Source: Bacillus rubiinfantis (GTDB lineage Bacteria > Bacillota > Bacilli > Bacillales > Cytobacillaceae). From it: DNA of 64,000 nt. Position numbers and translations under genes: made by a program. Position 1 is the stretch's first letter. Each line of letters starts with the position of its first letter. Below the pieces are notes generated by a model that saw nothing but the letters and a program-made list of their open reading frames with translations, searched no databases and was not told the DNA's origin. The DNA is taken from positions 1 through 64,000 of the forward strand of contig CCFE01000021.1 of the NCBI GenBank assembly GCA_000752035.1, read 5' to 3'. Of this stretch, positions 22,097-30,232 are shown piece after piece.

Positions 22097-23401
22097 ATGT
22101 ATTTTTATGGTACAACAGGAGTCAATAATATTGGACATTTGGAAATAGGCGGTATCGATACGTTGGAATTGGCCAAAAATTTTGGCACTCCGCTATATGT
22201 TTATGATACAGCCTTGATAAGAGAAAGAGCCCGTTCATTCAAAAAGGCTTTTGAAGAGCAGCAAGTTAGGGCCCAAGTAGCTTATGCTAGCAAAGCCTTT
22301 TCGACAATAGCGATGGTGCAGCTTGCAGAAGAGGAGGGTTTATCGCTTGATGTCGTTTCAGGCGGGGAACTGTATACGGCAATGGCTGCCGGTTTCCCAA
22401 CAGAGCGAATTCATTTTCATGGTAATAACAAGAGTAAAGAAGAACTTGAGATGGCCTTGGAACATAAGATAGGCTGTATCGTAATTGATAACTTTTATGA
22501 AATTGAGCTATTAAAAACAATCTGCCAGGAAAAAACTACAAAGGTCAATGTTTTATTAAGGGTTACTCCTGGAATAGAGGCACATACACATGATTACATA
22601 CTAACCGGTCAAGAAGATTCAAAATTTGGCTTTGATTTACAAAATGGTCAAGTTGAAGCAGCATTAACAGAAGTGTTATCATCAGAGTATTTCAATGTTC
22701 TTGGAATTCATTGTCATATCGGATCACAGATATTTGAAACAACAGGCTTTCTGCTAGCAGCACAAAAAATCGTTGAGAAACTGGCAGAGTGGAAAGAAAC
22801 GCTTTCGTTCGAAGCAAAGGTTTTAAATCTCGGAGGGGGCTTTGGGATTCGCTATACAAAGGAAGATGAACCGATACCGCCAGCACAATATGTAAGTGAA
22901 ATTATTAAAGAAGTAAAACAGCTTGTTGAACAATTTTCATTGACCATGCCAGAGATTTGGATAGAACCAGGCCGCTCCCTTGTAGGAGATGCCGGAATTA
23001 CGCTATATAAAATTGGCTCTGCTAAAGATGTACCAGAAGTAAGAAAATATTTAGCTGTTGATGGCGGAATGAGTGATAATATCAGGCCGGCTCTCTATCA
23101 AGCTAAATATGAAGCCGTGCTTGCGAACAAACCGTTGGCAGTGTCAACGCAAACGGTCTCCATCGCTGGTAAATGCTGTGAATCCGGAGATATGTTGATT
23201 TGGGATTTACCTTTACCGGAAATTGAGGAAGATGATCTTCTCGCAGTATTCTGTACAGGGGCTTACGGGTACTCCATGGCTAATAATTACAATCGAATCC
23301 CAAGACCAGCTGTTGTATTTGTTGAAAATGGAATTGCAACTCTTGTGGTTAAACGGGAAACATATGAGGATTTAATACAATTAGATTTACCGTTAAAATA
23401 A
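22097..23401 (+). CDS. lysA: Diaminopimelate decarboxylase
   Basis: A 434-residue PLP enzyme of the alanine racemase fold III group; it makes L-lysine from meso-diaminopimelate. Motifs: VAYASKAFST (PLP lysine, about residue 60), HGNNKSKEEL, GIHCHIGSQI, LNLGGGFGIRY, IEPGRSLVGDAG, AGKCCESGD and GAYGYSMANNYN (C-terminal active-site Cys and Tyr). The frame opens at an ATG at 22079, but that is next to GGAGAGAGGG, which serves the ATG at 22097. Located after spoVAF as in B. subtilis. Confidence 0.95.
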   Translation: MYFYGTTGVNNIGHLEIGGIDTLELAKNFGTPLYVYDTALIRERARSFKKAFEEQQVRAQVAYASKAFSTIAMVQLAEEEGLSLDVVSGGELYTAMAAGFPTERIHFHGNNKSKEELEMALEHKIGCIVIDNFYEIELLKTICQEKTTKVNVLLRVTPGIEAHTHDYILTGQEDSKFGFDLQNGQVEAALTEVLSSEYFNVLGIHCHIGSQIFETTGFLLAAQKIVEKLAEWKETLSFEAKVLNLGGGFGIRYTKEDEPIPPAQYVSEIIKEVKQLVEQFSLTMPEIWIEPGRSLVGDAGITLYKIGSAKDVPEVRKYLAVDGGMSDNIRPALYQAKYEAVLANKPLAVSTQTVSIAGKCCESGDMLIWDLPLPEIEEDDLLAVFCTGAYGYSMANNYNRIPRPAVVFVENGIATLVVKRETYEDLIQLDLPLK

Positions 23402-23431
23402 GCTGCCGCAATAATCGCGGCAGCTTTTTTC
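23401..23431 (+). terminator. Terminator after lysA
   Basis: Perfect stem AGCTGCCGC / GCGGCAGCT (23401-23409, 23417-23425) with a six-T tail, starting at the stop codon. Confidence 0.85.
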
Positions 23432-23435
23432 ATAC

Positions 23436-24299
23436 TTACGAGAAAAACGACTTTATCGTATCGATTAGCCAGATAAAAAACTGTTTGATTTTATCAAGAA
23501 AGCCTTGCCCTTCTTCCGATTGCAGAAATTTGGATATCCTATCCTTTGCTTTATTTAACTGATCGCTCACTTGATCCCAATTAATATCAAGGTTTTTTAG
23601 TTTATTGAAGAAATCAAGTAATCGTTGCATTTCTTCATCAGTTAATGTGACATTTAAATCGGCAGCAGCTTGTTCGATGATCTTTTGCATTTCCGCATCA
23701 TTTTTTGGTTTGTTTTTCGCGATTTCTTCCTTGACTTTTGCCATTAGGGCGGCTGCATTTTCATGGCCAATCGAGTCACCAAGTTTGGCAGTTTCAACCA
23801 TTTCTTGGTTTGCCGCCTGTTTTACATCCTCAGGAATCGTCTTGTCAGCAGAAATCTCATATGCCTTGATAATTCCCGTTAGGGCCGCCGTTCCCGAAAC
23901 GGTAATTGGAGCAGTAATATAAATATTGGCATCCTTCACTCCTGCGGTTATTAAGGCATTTACATACATTTCATCCGTAACCCAATTAATATTTTTGGTT
24001 TTTACGGTGATTCCTGAACCTTTGGCCGCAGCAGTAACCGCCGAGGATGAGATTGCCTTTGTCCCGATTAAAGATTTGGCAATGTATTTTCCTAAGTATT
24101 CATGCTCCTCTTGATTTGATACGGTTACAATTTGTACGTCTTTAGGTGCACCCATCTCGGCTAATAAGCTTTCTTTTTGAGCGGCAGTCAAATTTTCACC
24201 TAATGTAACAATCATATCTCCTTCAGCCATATCGGCAAAGCTTTGAATAGGGGATAATAATAAAATAAAACTAAATAGTAACAACGCTAACTTCTTCAT
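23436..24299 (-). CDS. ypuA: YpuA family secreted protein (DUF1002)
   Basis: A 287-residue protein with a signal peptide (MKKLALLLFSFILLLSPIQSF, cleavage near SFA-DM). The mature part starts GDMIVTLGENLTAAQKESLL and carries the DUF1002 core (EEHEYLGKYIAKSLIGTKAISSS..., INWVTDEMYVNALITAGVKDANI). A C-terminal Lys/Glu-rich region ends with an amphipathic or membrane-attached tail (FLDKIKQFFIWLIDTIKSFF). It matches YpuA of B. subtilis in domain and location near lysA. Function unknown; probably located at the cell surface. GGAGGAC precedes the ATG. Confidence 0.85.
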   Translation of the reverse strand: MKKLALLLFSFILLLSPIQSFADMAEGDMIVTLGENLTAAQKESLLAEMGAPKDVQIVTVSNQEEHEYLGKYIAKSLIGTKAISSSAVTAAAKGSGITVKTKNINWVTDEMYVNALITAGVKDANIYITAPITVSGTAALTGIIKAYEISADKTIPEDVKQAANQEMVETAKLGDSIGHENAAALMAKVKEEIAKNKPKNDAEMQKIIEQAAADLNVTLTDEEMQRLLDFFNKLKNLDINWDQVSDQLNKAKDRISKFLQSEEGQGFLDKIKQFFIWLIDTIKSFFS

Positions 24300-24486
24300 A
24301 ATGTCCTCCCTAGTCTTCTGTGATGGTTACTATATAATATAACCGATTCTCATATAAATTAACGAATAAAACAAAGTTAAAGTTTCATAGAAAAATAAAT
24401 AGTGTTTATTTTTATAGAAAATGGATTATTTTTGTTATTTGTTGTAGAATGGTGCCTAGTAAGAACTTTTTGGAGGAAAGTTTTTC

Positions 24487-24579
24487 ATGAATAAAAGAAA
24501 TTGGTTATTATTTGGCCTATTAATTGGTACTTCTATCATTTGGGGCGCAATTTATTGGTTGTTTATTGCTCCAAATTAA
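24487..24579 (+). CDS. Single-span membrane peptide (30 aa)
   Basis: MNKRNWLLFGLL... one hydrophobic segment (about 6-27) flanked by a positive N-terminus (NKR) and ending in APN. TGGAGGAAAG stands nine bases before the ATG, an excellent ribosome site, and no larger frame overlaps it. I do not recognise a family; location in the gap between ypuA and ribT suggests a small stand-alone gene. The remaining flanks of the gap (24300-24480 and 24580-24740) show nothing I can name. Confidence 0.6.
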   Translation: MNKRNWLLFGLLIGTSIIWGAIYWLFIAPN

Positions 24580-24741
24580 TTTGTCGATTATTACCCATTG
24601 ATGAATGGTTCTACATAGAAACATAAATTAGTCACCTACATATGATAAATAAATGGTTTATTATTTGATTATTATGGGAAAAATATACTAAGGTTAAACC
24701 GGATTTGAACTTCGGTTTATTTAATATAATGAGGGATCTGC

Positions 24742-25092
24742 ATGTTAATTCGTTATAAAAAAACACTTGAAAAAATTGCGATGGGCTTAATGTCATTTAT
24801 GCCTAATGAAAAGGATTTAAAGAAGCTCCAACTAACGATGAAAGAGTACGAGACAGAAGAAAGCCGGCAATTATTTTTATGGAAGGAAGATGACATTATC
24901 GGTCTTTTGGGTATCCTTTTTTACCCGGACCAAAAGACAATTGAAATTCAGCATATTTCCGTTAACCCATCCCATCGCTCTCAAGGAATTGGAAAACAGA
25001 TGGTGAAAGAATTGAAGGAAATGTATCCAGATAAAGAAATTATACCGAATAAGGACACAGCTGCTTTTATAGAAAAATGTGACCTATGTTAA
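24742..25092 (+). CDS. ribT: RibT, GNAT-family acetyltransferase
   Basis: A 116-residue GNAT protein. The acetyl-CoA site is visible in IQHISVNPSHRSQGIGKQMVKEL (residues about 72-94, Q/RxxGxG/A loop RSQGIG). The start MLIRYKKTLEKIAMGLMSFMP is typical for RibT, the last gene of the B. subtilis riboflavin operon ribDEAHT. Here the synthesis genes are absent and ribT stands alone between ypuA and ypuF, the same chromosomal neighbourhood. Its substrate is unknown. Confidence 0.88.
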   Translation: MLIRYKKTLEKIAMGLMSFMPNEKDLKKLQLTMKEYETEESRQLFLWKEDDIIGLLGILFYPDQKTIEIQHISVNPSHRSQGIGKQMVKELKEMYPDKEIIPNKDTAAFIEKCDLC

Positions 25093-25104
25093 TAAAATGA
25101 TCGC

Positions 25105-25135
25105 AGGCAACGAATTAACAATCCGTTGCCTTTTT
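25105..25135. terminator. Terminator between ribT and ypuF
   Basis: Stem AGGCAACG / CGTTGCCT plus TTTTT, overlapping the 3' end of the convergent ypuF gene. Confidence 0.7.
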
Positions 25136-25639
25136 AGATTGCAGTCTGCGGTTCCTTTCCGCAATTACGCCACTCCTATCTCGTAAAGTGTGGCGATGGA
25201 TGATTAAATCATTTGATAAATCACTTTCTGTATTCCATTTTAACCCATACTGCATACAGGTTTTAAGGCATTCGTTTAGTAAGGCAGAATCGTGGATGGG
25301 TAATGAAAAACTCGTATATAACTGCTTCATGTCAATCATTACTTGGCGTTCATGTAAGAGAGCTAATAGTGTTGCTTCATCAAGACCTAATTTTGAAAGA
25401 GAAGCACGCCCTAATTCACAAGCTTTAATTGCCTTTTCTAATGTTCGCTTTGCACCAGAAAAATTTCTTCTTCTATGATGATAGGCGGAAACTGCTATTA
25501 AAATCAGGCCAACCCAAATCGATTCCTTATTTCCAGAATCTGTTTGTTTCCAATAATCTTCAAGGATTTCATGGCATTCAAAATAATCTCTATCACCATG
25601 GAAATGTACCAAATAGTCAACATATTCTTTGGGGTACAA
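25115..25639 (-). CDS. ypuF: DUF309 family protein YpuF
   Basis: A 174-residue protein with the DUF309 signature: YLVHFHGDRDYFECHEILEDYWKQ (8-31), then WVGLILIAVSAYHHRRRNFSGAKRTLEKAI (42-71). The conserved His, Glu and Trp (HxxxDYFECHE...W) suggest a catalytic or metal-binding site, but the function is not known. The C-terminal third is poorly conserved. TTG start at 25639 with GGAGGGAGG upstream. Position matches B. subtilis ypuF before scpA. Confidence 0.88.
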   Translation of the reverse strand: MYPKEYVDYLVHFHGDRDYFECHEILEDYWKQTDSGNKESIWVGLILIAVSAYHHRRRNFSGAKRTLEKAIKACELGRASLSKLGLDEATLLALLHERQVMIDMKQLYTSFSLPIHDSALLNECLKTCMQYGLKWNTESDLSNDLIIHRHTLRDRSGVIAERNRRLQSKKATDC

Positions 25640-25748
25640 GTGCTTTCCTCCCTCCGCAATAAGAGCATTTTTCGTCTAGCCCAGGTTTACTGGCGATAAG
25701 TTTTGTTCATATATATCATTTTATCACAGGAGATAGGTAAGAAAGAAT

Positions 25749-25777
25749 AAAAGACCCGCCAAAATGGACGGGTCCCT
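25749..25777 (-). terminator. Terminator after the yjcZ-type gene
   Basis: On the minus strand GGACCCGTCC...GGCGGGTC forms a stem (GACCCG / CGGGTC) followed by TTTTATTCTTT. Confidence 0.65.
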
Positions 25778-25806
25778 TCTCTATGTTGGACATACCTTTT
25801 GTCAAG

Positions 25807-25902
25807 CTACCAAACCCAAGCTGCACCAACAATAATTAATAATATAAACAGTACAACGATTAACGCAAATCCGGCTCCAAAACCGCCTACTCCATCTGCC
25901 AT
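25807..25902 (-). CDS. YjcZ family sporulation protein (31 aa)
   Basis: MADGVGGFGAGFALIVVLFI... ending GAAWVW: a Gly-rich N-terminus and one C-terminal membrane segment, the standard form of YjcZ-type small sporulation proteins found as several paralogues in Bacillus. GGAGG precedes the ATG; an ATG one codon upstream is also possible. Too small for most gene callers. Located on its own with a terminator. Confidence 0.8.
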   Translation of the reverse strand: MADGVGGFGAGFALIVVLFILLIIVGAAWVW

Positions 25903-26065
25903 CATTCATTCCTCCTATATAATTATTCTCTAAGGACTATTTCTCTTTAAGGTCCTTGAGCTCGCCAAAGGGCGTGTATTCATTACATCATATGTAGGGG
26001 CTTTGTCCAATGTTATGGGCGATTATTGAGTTTACTTTCATAATCTGAATTAAAATATTTTCCTA

Positions 26066-26094
26066 TTGGATAACGTTGGCGAATACACTATACT
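26066..26094 (+). promoter_or_regulatory. Sigma-A-like promoter of scpA
   Basis: TTGGAT, 17-base spacer, TATACT, about 50 bases before the scpA start. The 25910-26060 stretch upstream holds nothing else I can name. Confidence 0.5.
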
Positions 26095-26142
26095 ATTTAT
26101 AGTTTTAAAATGAATTATTTTAAGAATTTTGGTGAGAAAATA

Positions 26143-26913
26143 ATGCCCTATCACGTAAAAATTGATGCGTTTGAAGGACCGTTAGATTTGCTGCTTCATT
26201 TAATAAACAGGCTTGAAATAGATATTTACGATATTCCAGTCGCTCAAATTACAGAGCAGTATCTTTTATACATTCACACTATGAAGGAGTTAAAGCTCGA
26301 TGTCGCGAGTGAATTTCTCGTCATGGCGGCAACATTGTTGGCGATAAAGAGTAAAATGCTATTGCCGAAACAAGAAGAGCAACTGGATGAGATTACCGAT
26401 GACTTAACTTTTGAGGAAGATCCGCGGGAAGAACTTGTAGAACGCTTACTTGAATACCGAAAATTTAAAGAAGCTGCCCATGACCTAAAAGCTATGGAGG
26501 AAGAACGCGGCCTTATGTTTACAAAGCCACCTAGTGATATGTCTGAATTAGCAAAAGATATTAAGCCACAACAATCAGAAGTGCACGTATCATTATATGA
26601 TATGTTAGCAGCCTTTCAAAAATTGCTGCGACGCAAGAAGCTTCAACGTCCATTGGCAACGAAAATTACCCGGCAAGAGATATCTATTGAAACTCGAATG
26701 GTTGAAATAATGGACGAATTACAGCATCTTAAAGCGCGAAAGAATTTCGTCGACTTATTTCCGCGGCCGACAAAAGACCATATTGTCATCACTTTTTTGG
26801 CAATATTAGAGTTAATGAAAAGAAAACAAATTGATGTGGAGCAGCAAGAAAATTTTGGGGAGATATTTATAACTGCTGCCAGGAGAGGAGCAGATGTGAT
26901 TGGAAATTATTAA
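26143..26913 (+). CDS. scpA: Segregation and condensation protein A
   Basis: A 256-residue kleisin that bridges the two SMC heads of the condensin complex. N-terminal HVKIDAFEGPLDLLLHLINRLEIDIYDIPVAQITEQYL is the Smc-neck binding segment; the middle is acidic and linker-like; the C-terminal winged helix (FVDLFPRPTKDHIVITFLAILELMKR) binds the SMC head cap. The frame opens at 26110, but GGTGAG serves the ATG at 26143, where homology begins. It overlaps scpB by 14 bases. Confidence 0.95.
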   Translation: MPYHVKIDAFEGPLDLLLHLINRLEIDIYDIPVAQITEQYLLYIHTMKELKLDVASEFLVMAATLLAIKSKMLLPKQEEQLDEITDDLTFEEDPREELVERLLEYRKFKEAAHDLKAMEEERGLMFTKPPSDMSELAKDIKPQQSEVHVSLYDMLAAFQKLLRRKKLQRPLATKITRQEISIETRMVEIMDELQHLKARKNFVDLFPRPTKDHIVITFLAILELMKRKQIDVEQQENFGEIFITAARRGADVIGNY

Positions 26914-27487
26914 TTGGACAAGTATTCTTGAAAGTCTTTTGTTTGCCGCCGGAGATGAGGGACTTACTATCAAACAAATAGCTGATGTCTTGGAGGTAAA
27001 CGAGCTCGAGGCAAATGAAATCATTGAAGATCTGAAACAAGAATATGAGGGAAACAGCAATAGAGGTATTATTCTCATTCAGCTTGCTGGTACTTACCAA
27101 CTGGCAACGAAAAAGGAAAATGCTGATTATTTAAAAAAACTAATTGACTCTCCGCATACTGCGACATTGTCACAGGCTGCATTAGAAACCCTGGCGATTA
27201 TTGCCTATAAACAACCTATCACTCGAGCTGAAATCGAAGAAATTCGCGGCGTTAAATCTGAGCGGCCGCTCCATACTCTGATGGCAAAAGCGTTAATTAA
27301 AGAAGTGGGCCGGGCTGAAGGGGCTGGACGTGCTTATTTATATGGTACTACAAAGGAGTTCCTTGATTACTTTGGCTTAAAGAGTTTAGCTGAACTTCCA
27401 AAGCTTCCGGAAAAAGTTGAAGATGAATTTATTCAAGAGGAAGCAGACTTATTTTTTGAAAAGTTTCAAGAAACATTAAACTCATGA
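26900..27487 (+). CDS. scpB: Segregation and condensation protein B
   Basis: A 195-residue partner of ScpA. Two winged-helix domains: LESLLFAAGDEGLTIKQIADVLEV near the start and SQAALETLAIIAYKQPITRAEIEEIRGV (about 91-118) with GRAYLYGTTKEFLDYFGL at the end of the second. ScpB dimers bind the central part of ScpA. Overlap with scpA indicates coupled synthesis. Length agrees with B. subtilis ScpB (197). Confidence 0.95.
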   Translation: MEIINWTSILESLLFAAGDEGLTIKQIADVLEVNELEANEIIEDLKQEYEGNSNRGIILIQLAGTYQLATKKENADYLKKLIDSPHTATLSQAALETLAIIAYKQPITRAEIEEIRGVKSERPLHTLMAKALIKEVGRAEGAGRAYLYGTTKEFLDYFGLKSLAELPKLPEKVEDEFIQEEADLFFEKFQETLNS

Positions 27488-27553
27488 GCGCCTATTTGGT
27501 GCTTATTTTATGTTAAAATAATGCTGTGGAACTGATCAAAGGATAAAGGAGCG

Positions 27554-27979
27554 ATGGAGTTGCTGATAACAGAATGTAAGGGGTATGAGCTGGAAAAAGA
27601 AAAATCGAATACTTCTGAAGACTTTTTCAACCGGAGTGAAGTAACTTTTGTAGTAAACGGGGTGGAAAGAACCCTAAATGTTCTATATGTTAGATATTTT
27701 GATGAAATCTTTTCAGAATTTACTCCGTTTCAGCAGGATCCGATTATTTCAAATGATGAAAACGAAGTGAGCTTTAAAGATATTGTAGCCCTTGTCTGTT
27801 TACTAAAAAAACCAGAATTAGAATCAAGAAAAAGATTATATATTAATTCGAAACAGGAGTTTGCTGCTTATTTTCAAGGGATTAATGTAAATAAACTCCA
27901 GGAAATTTTCATGGCTCTTGGTGAAAAGAAAGGTTACGAGCTTCGTTCATCCTGTGAATTCTTCCTGCAACTGCAATAA
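27554..27979 (+). CDS. Hypothetical protein, 141 aa
   Basis: A soluble, acidic protein (ELLITECKGYELEKEKS..., VTFVVNGVERTLNVLYVRYFDEIFSEF, FAAYFQGINVNKLQEIFMALG, end SSCEFFLQLQ). I do not recognise its family; it differs from YpuI, which occupies this position in B. subtilis. AAAGGAG lies three to five bases before the ATG, so the TTG two codons further on (27560) is an alternative start. It has its own terminator and could be a lineage-specific gene inserted between scpB and sodF. Confidence 0.7.
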   Translation: MELLITECKGYELEKEKSNTSEDFFNRSEVTFVVNGVERTLNVLYVRYFDEIFSEFTPFQQDPIISNDENEVSFKDIVALVCLLKKPELESRKRLYINSKQEFAAYFQGINVNKLQEIFMALGEKKGYELRSSCEFFLQLQ

Positions 27980-28007
27980 TAAAAATTTTCATTACATATT
28001 TTTAAAG

Positions 28008-28036
28008 ACTGTCTTTATAGTAAAGGCAGTTTTTTC
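28008..28036 (+). terminator. Terminator after the 141-aa hypothetical gene
   Basis: Stem ACTGTCTTTA / TAAAGGCAGT (one G-T pair), loop TAG, tail of six T. Confidence 0.75.
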
Positions 28037-28096
28037 TTTAGGTCTGAATCTCCTTTTTTTACATAGGATGATGAAAAAAGAACTGGGGTGTTGGGG

Positions 28097-28978
28097 ATGG
28101 ACCGGTTTAACAGCTATGTCGATGATTTATTTAAATGGGATAAGCAAATGCGACATTTTTTACAATCTGAACAGGTGCGGCAGGATACTGAATTATGGCA
28201 AAAGCTTAATCAGTTTACTGAGTTAATCGAAAGCGTAAATCGTGATTTATCTGATGAAGAATTACTGCATTTGCAAGCTAAAGCTGAACAAATCCATGAA
28301 GACATGGAATCATATTTTCAGCGAAATCAAACGGAGCAGATTGGGAATCTGTTTGTTCCAACCTCGTACATTCCACCAGGGGGACATACTCTCCCTGCAC
28401 TTCCATATCCTTATCATGCTCTGGAACCGTATATATCTGAAGAAATAATGAGACTACATCATGATAAGCATCATCGTGGATATGTAAATGGCTTAAATAA
28501 GGCAGAACTCGAGTTGAAAAAGGCGAGAGAGGAAAATGTGTTTTCCTTGATAAACCACTGGTCTCGTGAACTTAGTTTTCATGGTTCTGGTCATTATCTT
28601 CACTCCATCTTTTGGCGGAATATGAGTCCAAATGGGGGCGGTAGTCCACAAGGTATCTTAAAACTAGAGATAGAAAAATATTTTGGCAGTATCCAAGCCT
28701 TTCAATCACAATTTTCGGAGGCTGCAAAACAAGTAGAAGGGAATGGCTGGGCGCTCCTCGTCTGGTCAGTAAATGCCCGGCATCTAGAAGTACTGCAAAC
28801 GGAGCAGCATATGCTGTTATCCCAGTGGAATACGGTACCGCTTCTGGTTCTTGATGTCTGGGAACATGCCTATTATTTACAGTATGAGAATAAACGCTCC
28901 GAATATGTTGATAATTGGTGGAATGTTGTCAATTGGCATGATGTTGAAATGAGGTTAGAGAAGGTGATGGATAAGTAA
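28097..28978 (+). CDS. sodF: Iron/manganese superoxide dismutase with N-terminal extension (SodF-like)
   Basis: About 293 residues, much longer than a standard SOD (about 200). Residues 1-90 form an extra helical domain (YVDDLFKWDKQMRHFLQSEQ..., ELLHLQAKAEQIHEDMESYF). The SOD domain then begins HTLPALPYPYHALEPYISEEIMRLHHDKHHRGYV with the first metal histidine; the others lie in SFHGSGHYLHSIFW and DVWEHAYYLQY (Asp and His). B. subtilis SodF has the same long form. Metal preference cannot be read from the sequence. ATG at 28097 is best; GTG 28088 and TTG 28091 are alternatives. Confidence 0.88.
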   Translation: MDRFNSYVDDLFKWDKQMRHFLQSEQVRQDTELWQKLNQFTELIESVNRDLSDEELLHLQAKAEQIHEDMESYFQRNQTEQIGNLFVPTSYIPPGGHTLPALPYPYHALEPYISEEIMRLHHDKHHRGYVNGLNKAELELKKAREENVFSLINHWSRELSFHGSGHYLHSIFWRNMSPNGGGSPQGILKLEIEKYFGSIQAFQSQFSEAAKQVEGNGWALLVWSVNARHLEVLQTEQHMLLSQWNTVPLLVLDVWEHAYYLQYENKRSEYVDNWWNVVNWHDVEMRLEKVMDK

Positions 28979-29018
28979 CACCTGGCGTGCTCTGGTTGTC
29001 TTTTTGTTCTCCTAATTG

Positions 29019-29046
29019 TCATATAGCCGCTCGTCCTGCATAAAAT
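29019..29046 (+). promoter_or_regulatory. Sigma-E promoter of dacB-spmAB
   Basis: TCATATA, 13-base spacer, CATAAAAT (7 of 8 to the sigma-E -10), 35 bases before dacB. dacB is sigma-E controlled in B. subtilis. Confidence 0.7.
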
Positions 29047-29080
29047 TTTAATAACTTAAAAGAAGGACGAGGTATAACCA

Positions 29081-30232
29081 ATGAGAAATATACGGAAGCT
29101 TATAGTTTTGTTCATAATAGTCACTTTTTCGATAGCAAATACTCCCCAAAAAGTTGATGCTTCCCTTGGTGTAAGTGCCGCCAGTGCCATTTTAATAGAG
29201 CAAAAATCAGGCCGTGTCCTATATGAAAAAGATGCCTATACGAAAAGAAGAATTGCCAGCATTACAAAGATTATGACAGCTATTCTGGCAATTGAATCAG
29301 GTAAATTGAATGACACTGTAACTGTTAGTAACCAAGCAACTAGGGCGGAAGGTTCATCCGTCTACTTAAAGCCGGGACAAAAGATGAAGCTTGAGGACTT
29401 GGTTTATGGTTTAATGCTACGTTCCGGAAATGACACAGCTGTTGCGATTGCCGAATATGTTGGCGGCAGTGTTGAGGGGTTTGCCTATTTAATGAATCAA
29501 AAGGCTAGGGAAATTGGAATGATGAATTCTCATTTTTCTAATCCGCATGGACTGGATGATTCAGATGACCACTATTCAACTGCTTATGATATGGCGTTGC
29601 TGACACGCTATGCGATGCGTGACAAAACTTTTCAAAAGATTTTTGGCACGAAAGTACATCGTGCACCAAATCCTAATGAGACTTGGGACTATAAATGGAA
29701 TAACAAAAATCGCTTATTAACGAAATATGAGTACTGTACCGGTGGAAAGACAGGATTTACTAAACTTGCTAAAAGAACGTTGGTTACGACTGCAACGAAG
29801 GGTGATATGGATTTAATCTCAGTTACCTTAAATGCTTCGGATGATTGGAATGATCATATTGCTATGTATGAGTATGGCTTTCAGAATTATGATATGGCGG
29901 AGATTATTTCAAAAGGGAAAGTGGATCTTGGACATCATAAATACTATAAAGATGTTCAACTATTAATTAAGAGACCGATTTTGTATCCAGCAACAAATAA
30001 AGAAATGGAATTGTTTACAGTTAAATATAAATTAATGAAGCCTGACTCAACATGGGAAAATTCAATAAATAAACAGCGGGTTGCGGGCAAAGCAATTGTC
30101 TACTTAGATGGGAGAACAGTCCAGGAAACACCAATCTTCTACCAAATAAAGCGTTCTGAAGAAAAGAAAGGTTTTTTTGATTTTATGAAGGATATTTTCC
30201 TATCGATAATGAGTGTGAAGTTAAATGGTTAA
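29081..30232 (+). CDS. dacB: D-alanyl-D-alanine carboxypeptidase DacB (PBP5*)
   Basis: A 383-residue sporulation-specific low-molecular-weight PBP that lowers cross-linking in the spore cortex. Signal peptide about 1-27 (ends KVDA). Catalytic motifs: S60-I-T-K63, SGN in MLRSGNDTAV (about 117), KTG in CTGGKTGFTKLA (about 222). C-terminal membrane-attachment helix (FFDFMKDIFLSIMSV). The last eight bases overlap spmA, so dacB-spmA-spmB is one operon, as in B. subtilis. Confidence 0.95.
   Translation: MRNIRKLIVLFIIVTFSIANTPQKVDASLGVSAASAILIEQKSGRVLYEKDAYTKRRIASITKIMTAILAIESGKLNDTVTVSNQATRAEGSSVYLKPGQKMKLEDLVYGLMLRSGNDTAVAIAEYVGGSVEGFAYLMNQKAREIGMMNSHFSNPHGLDDSDDHYSTAYDMALLTRYAMRDKTFQKIFGTKVHRAPNPNETWDYKWNNKNRLLTKYEYCTGGKTGFTKLAKRTLVTTATKGDMDLISVTLNASDDWNDHIAMYEYGFQNYDMAEIISKGKVDLGHHKYYKDVQLLIKRPILYPATNKEMELFTVKYKLMKPDSTWENSINKQRVAGKAIVYLDGRTVQETPIFYQIKRSEEKKGFFDFMKDIFLSIMSVKLNG

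Noticed and set aside
23605..24114. Two plus-strand frames inside ypuA
   Set aside because: Mirror image of the amphipathic helices of ypuA; no ribosome site.
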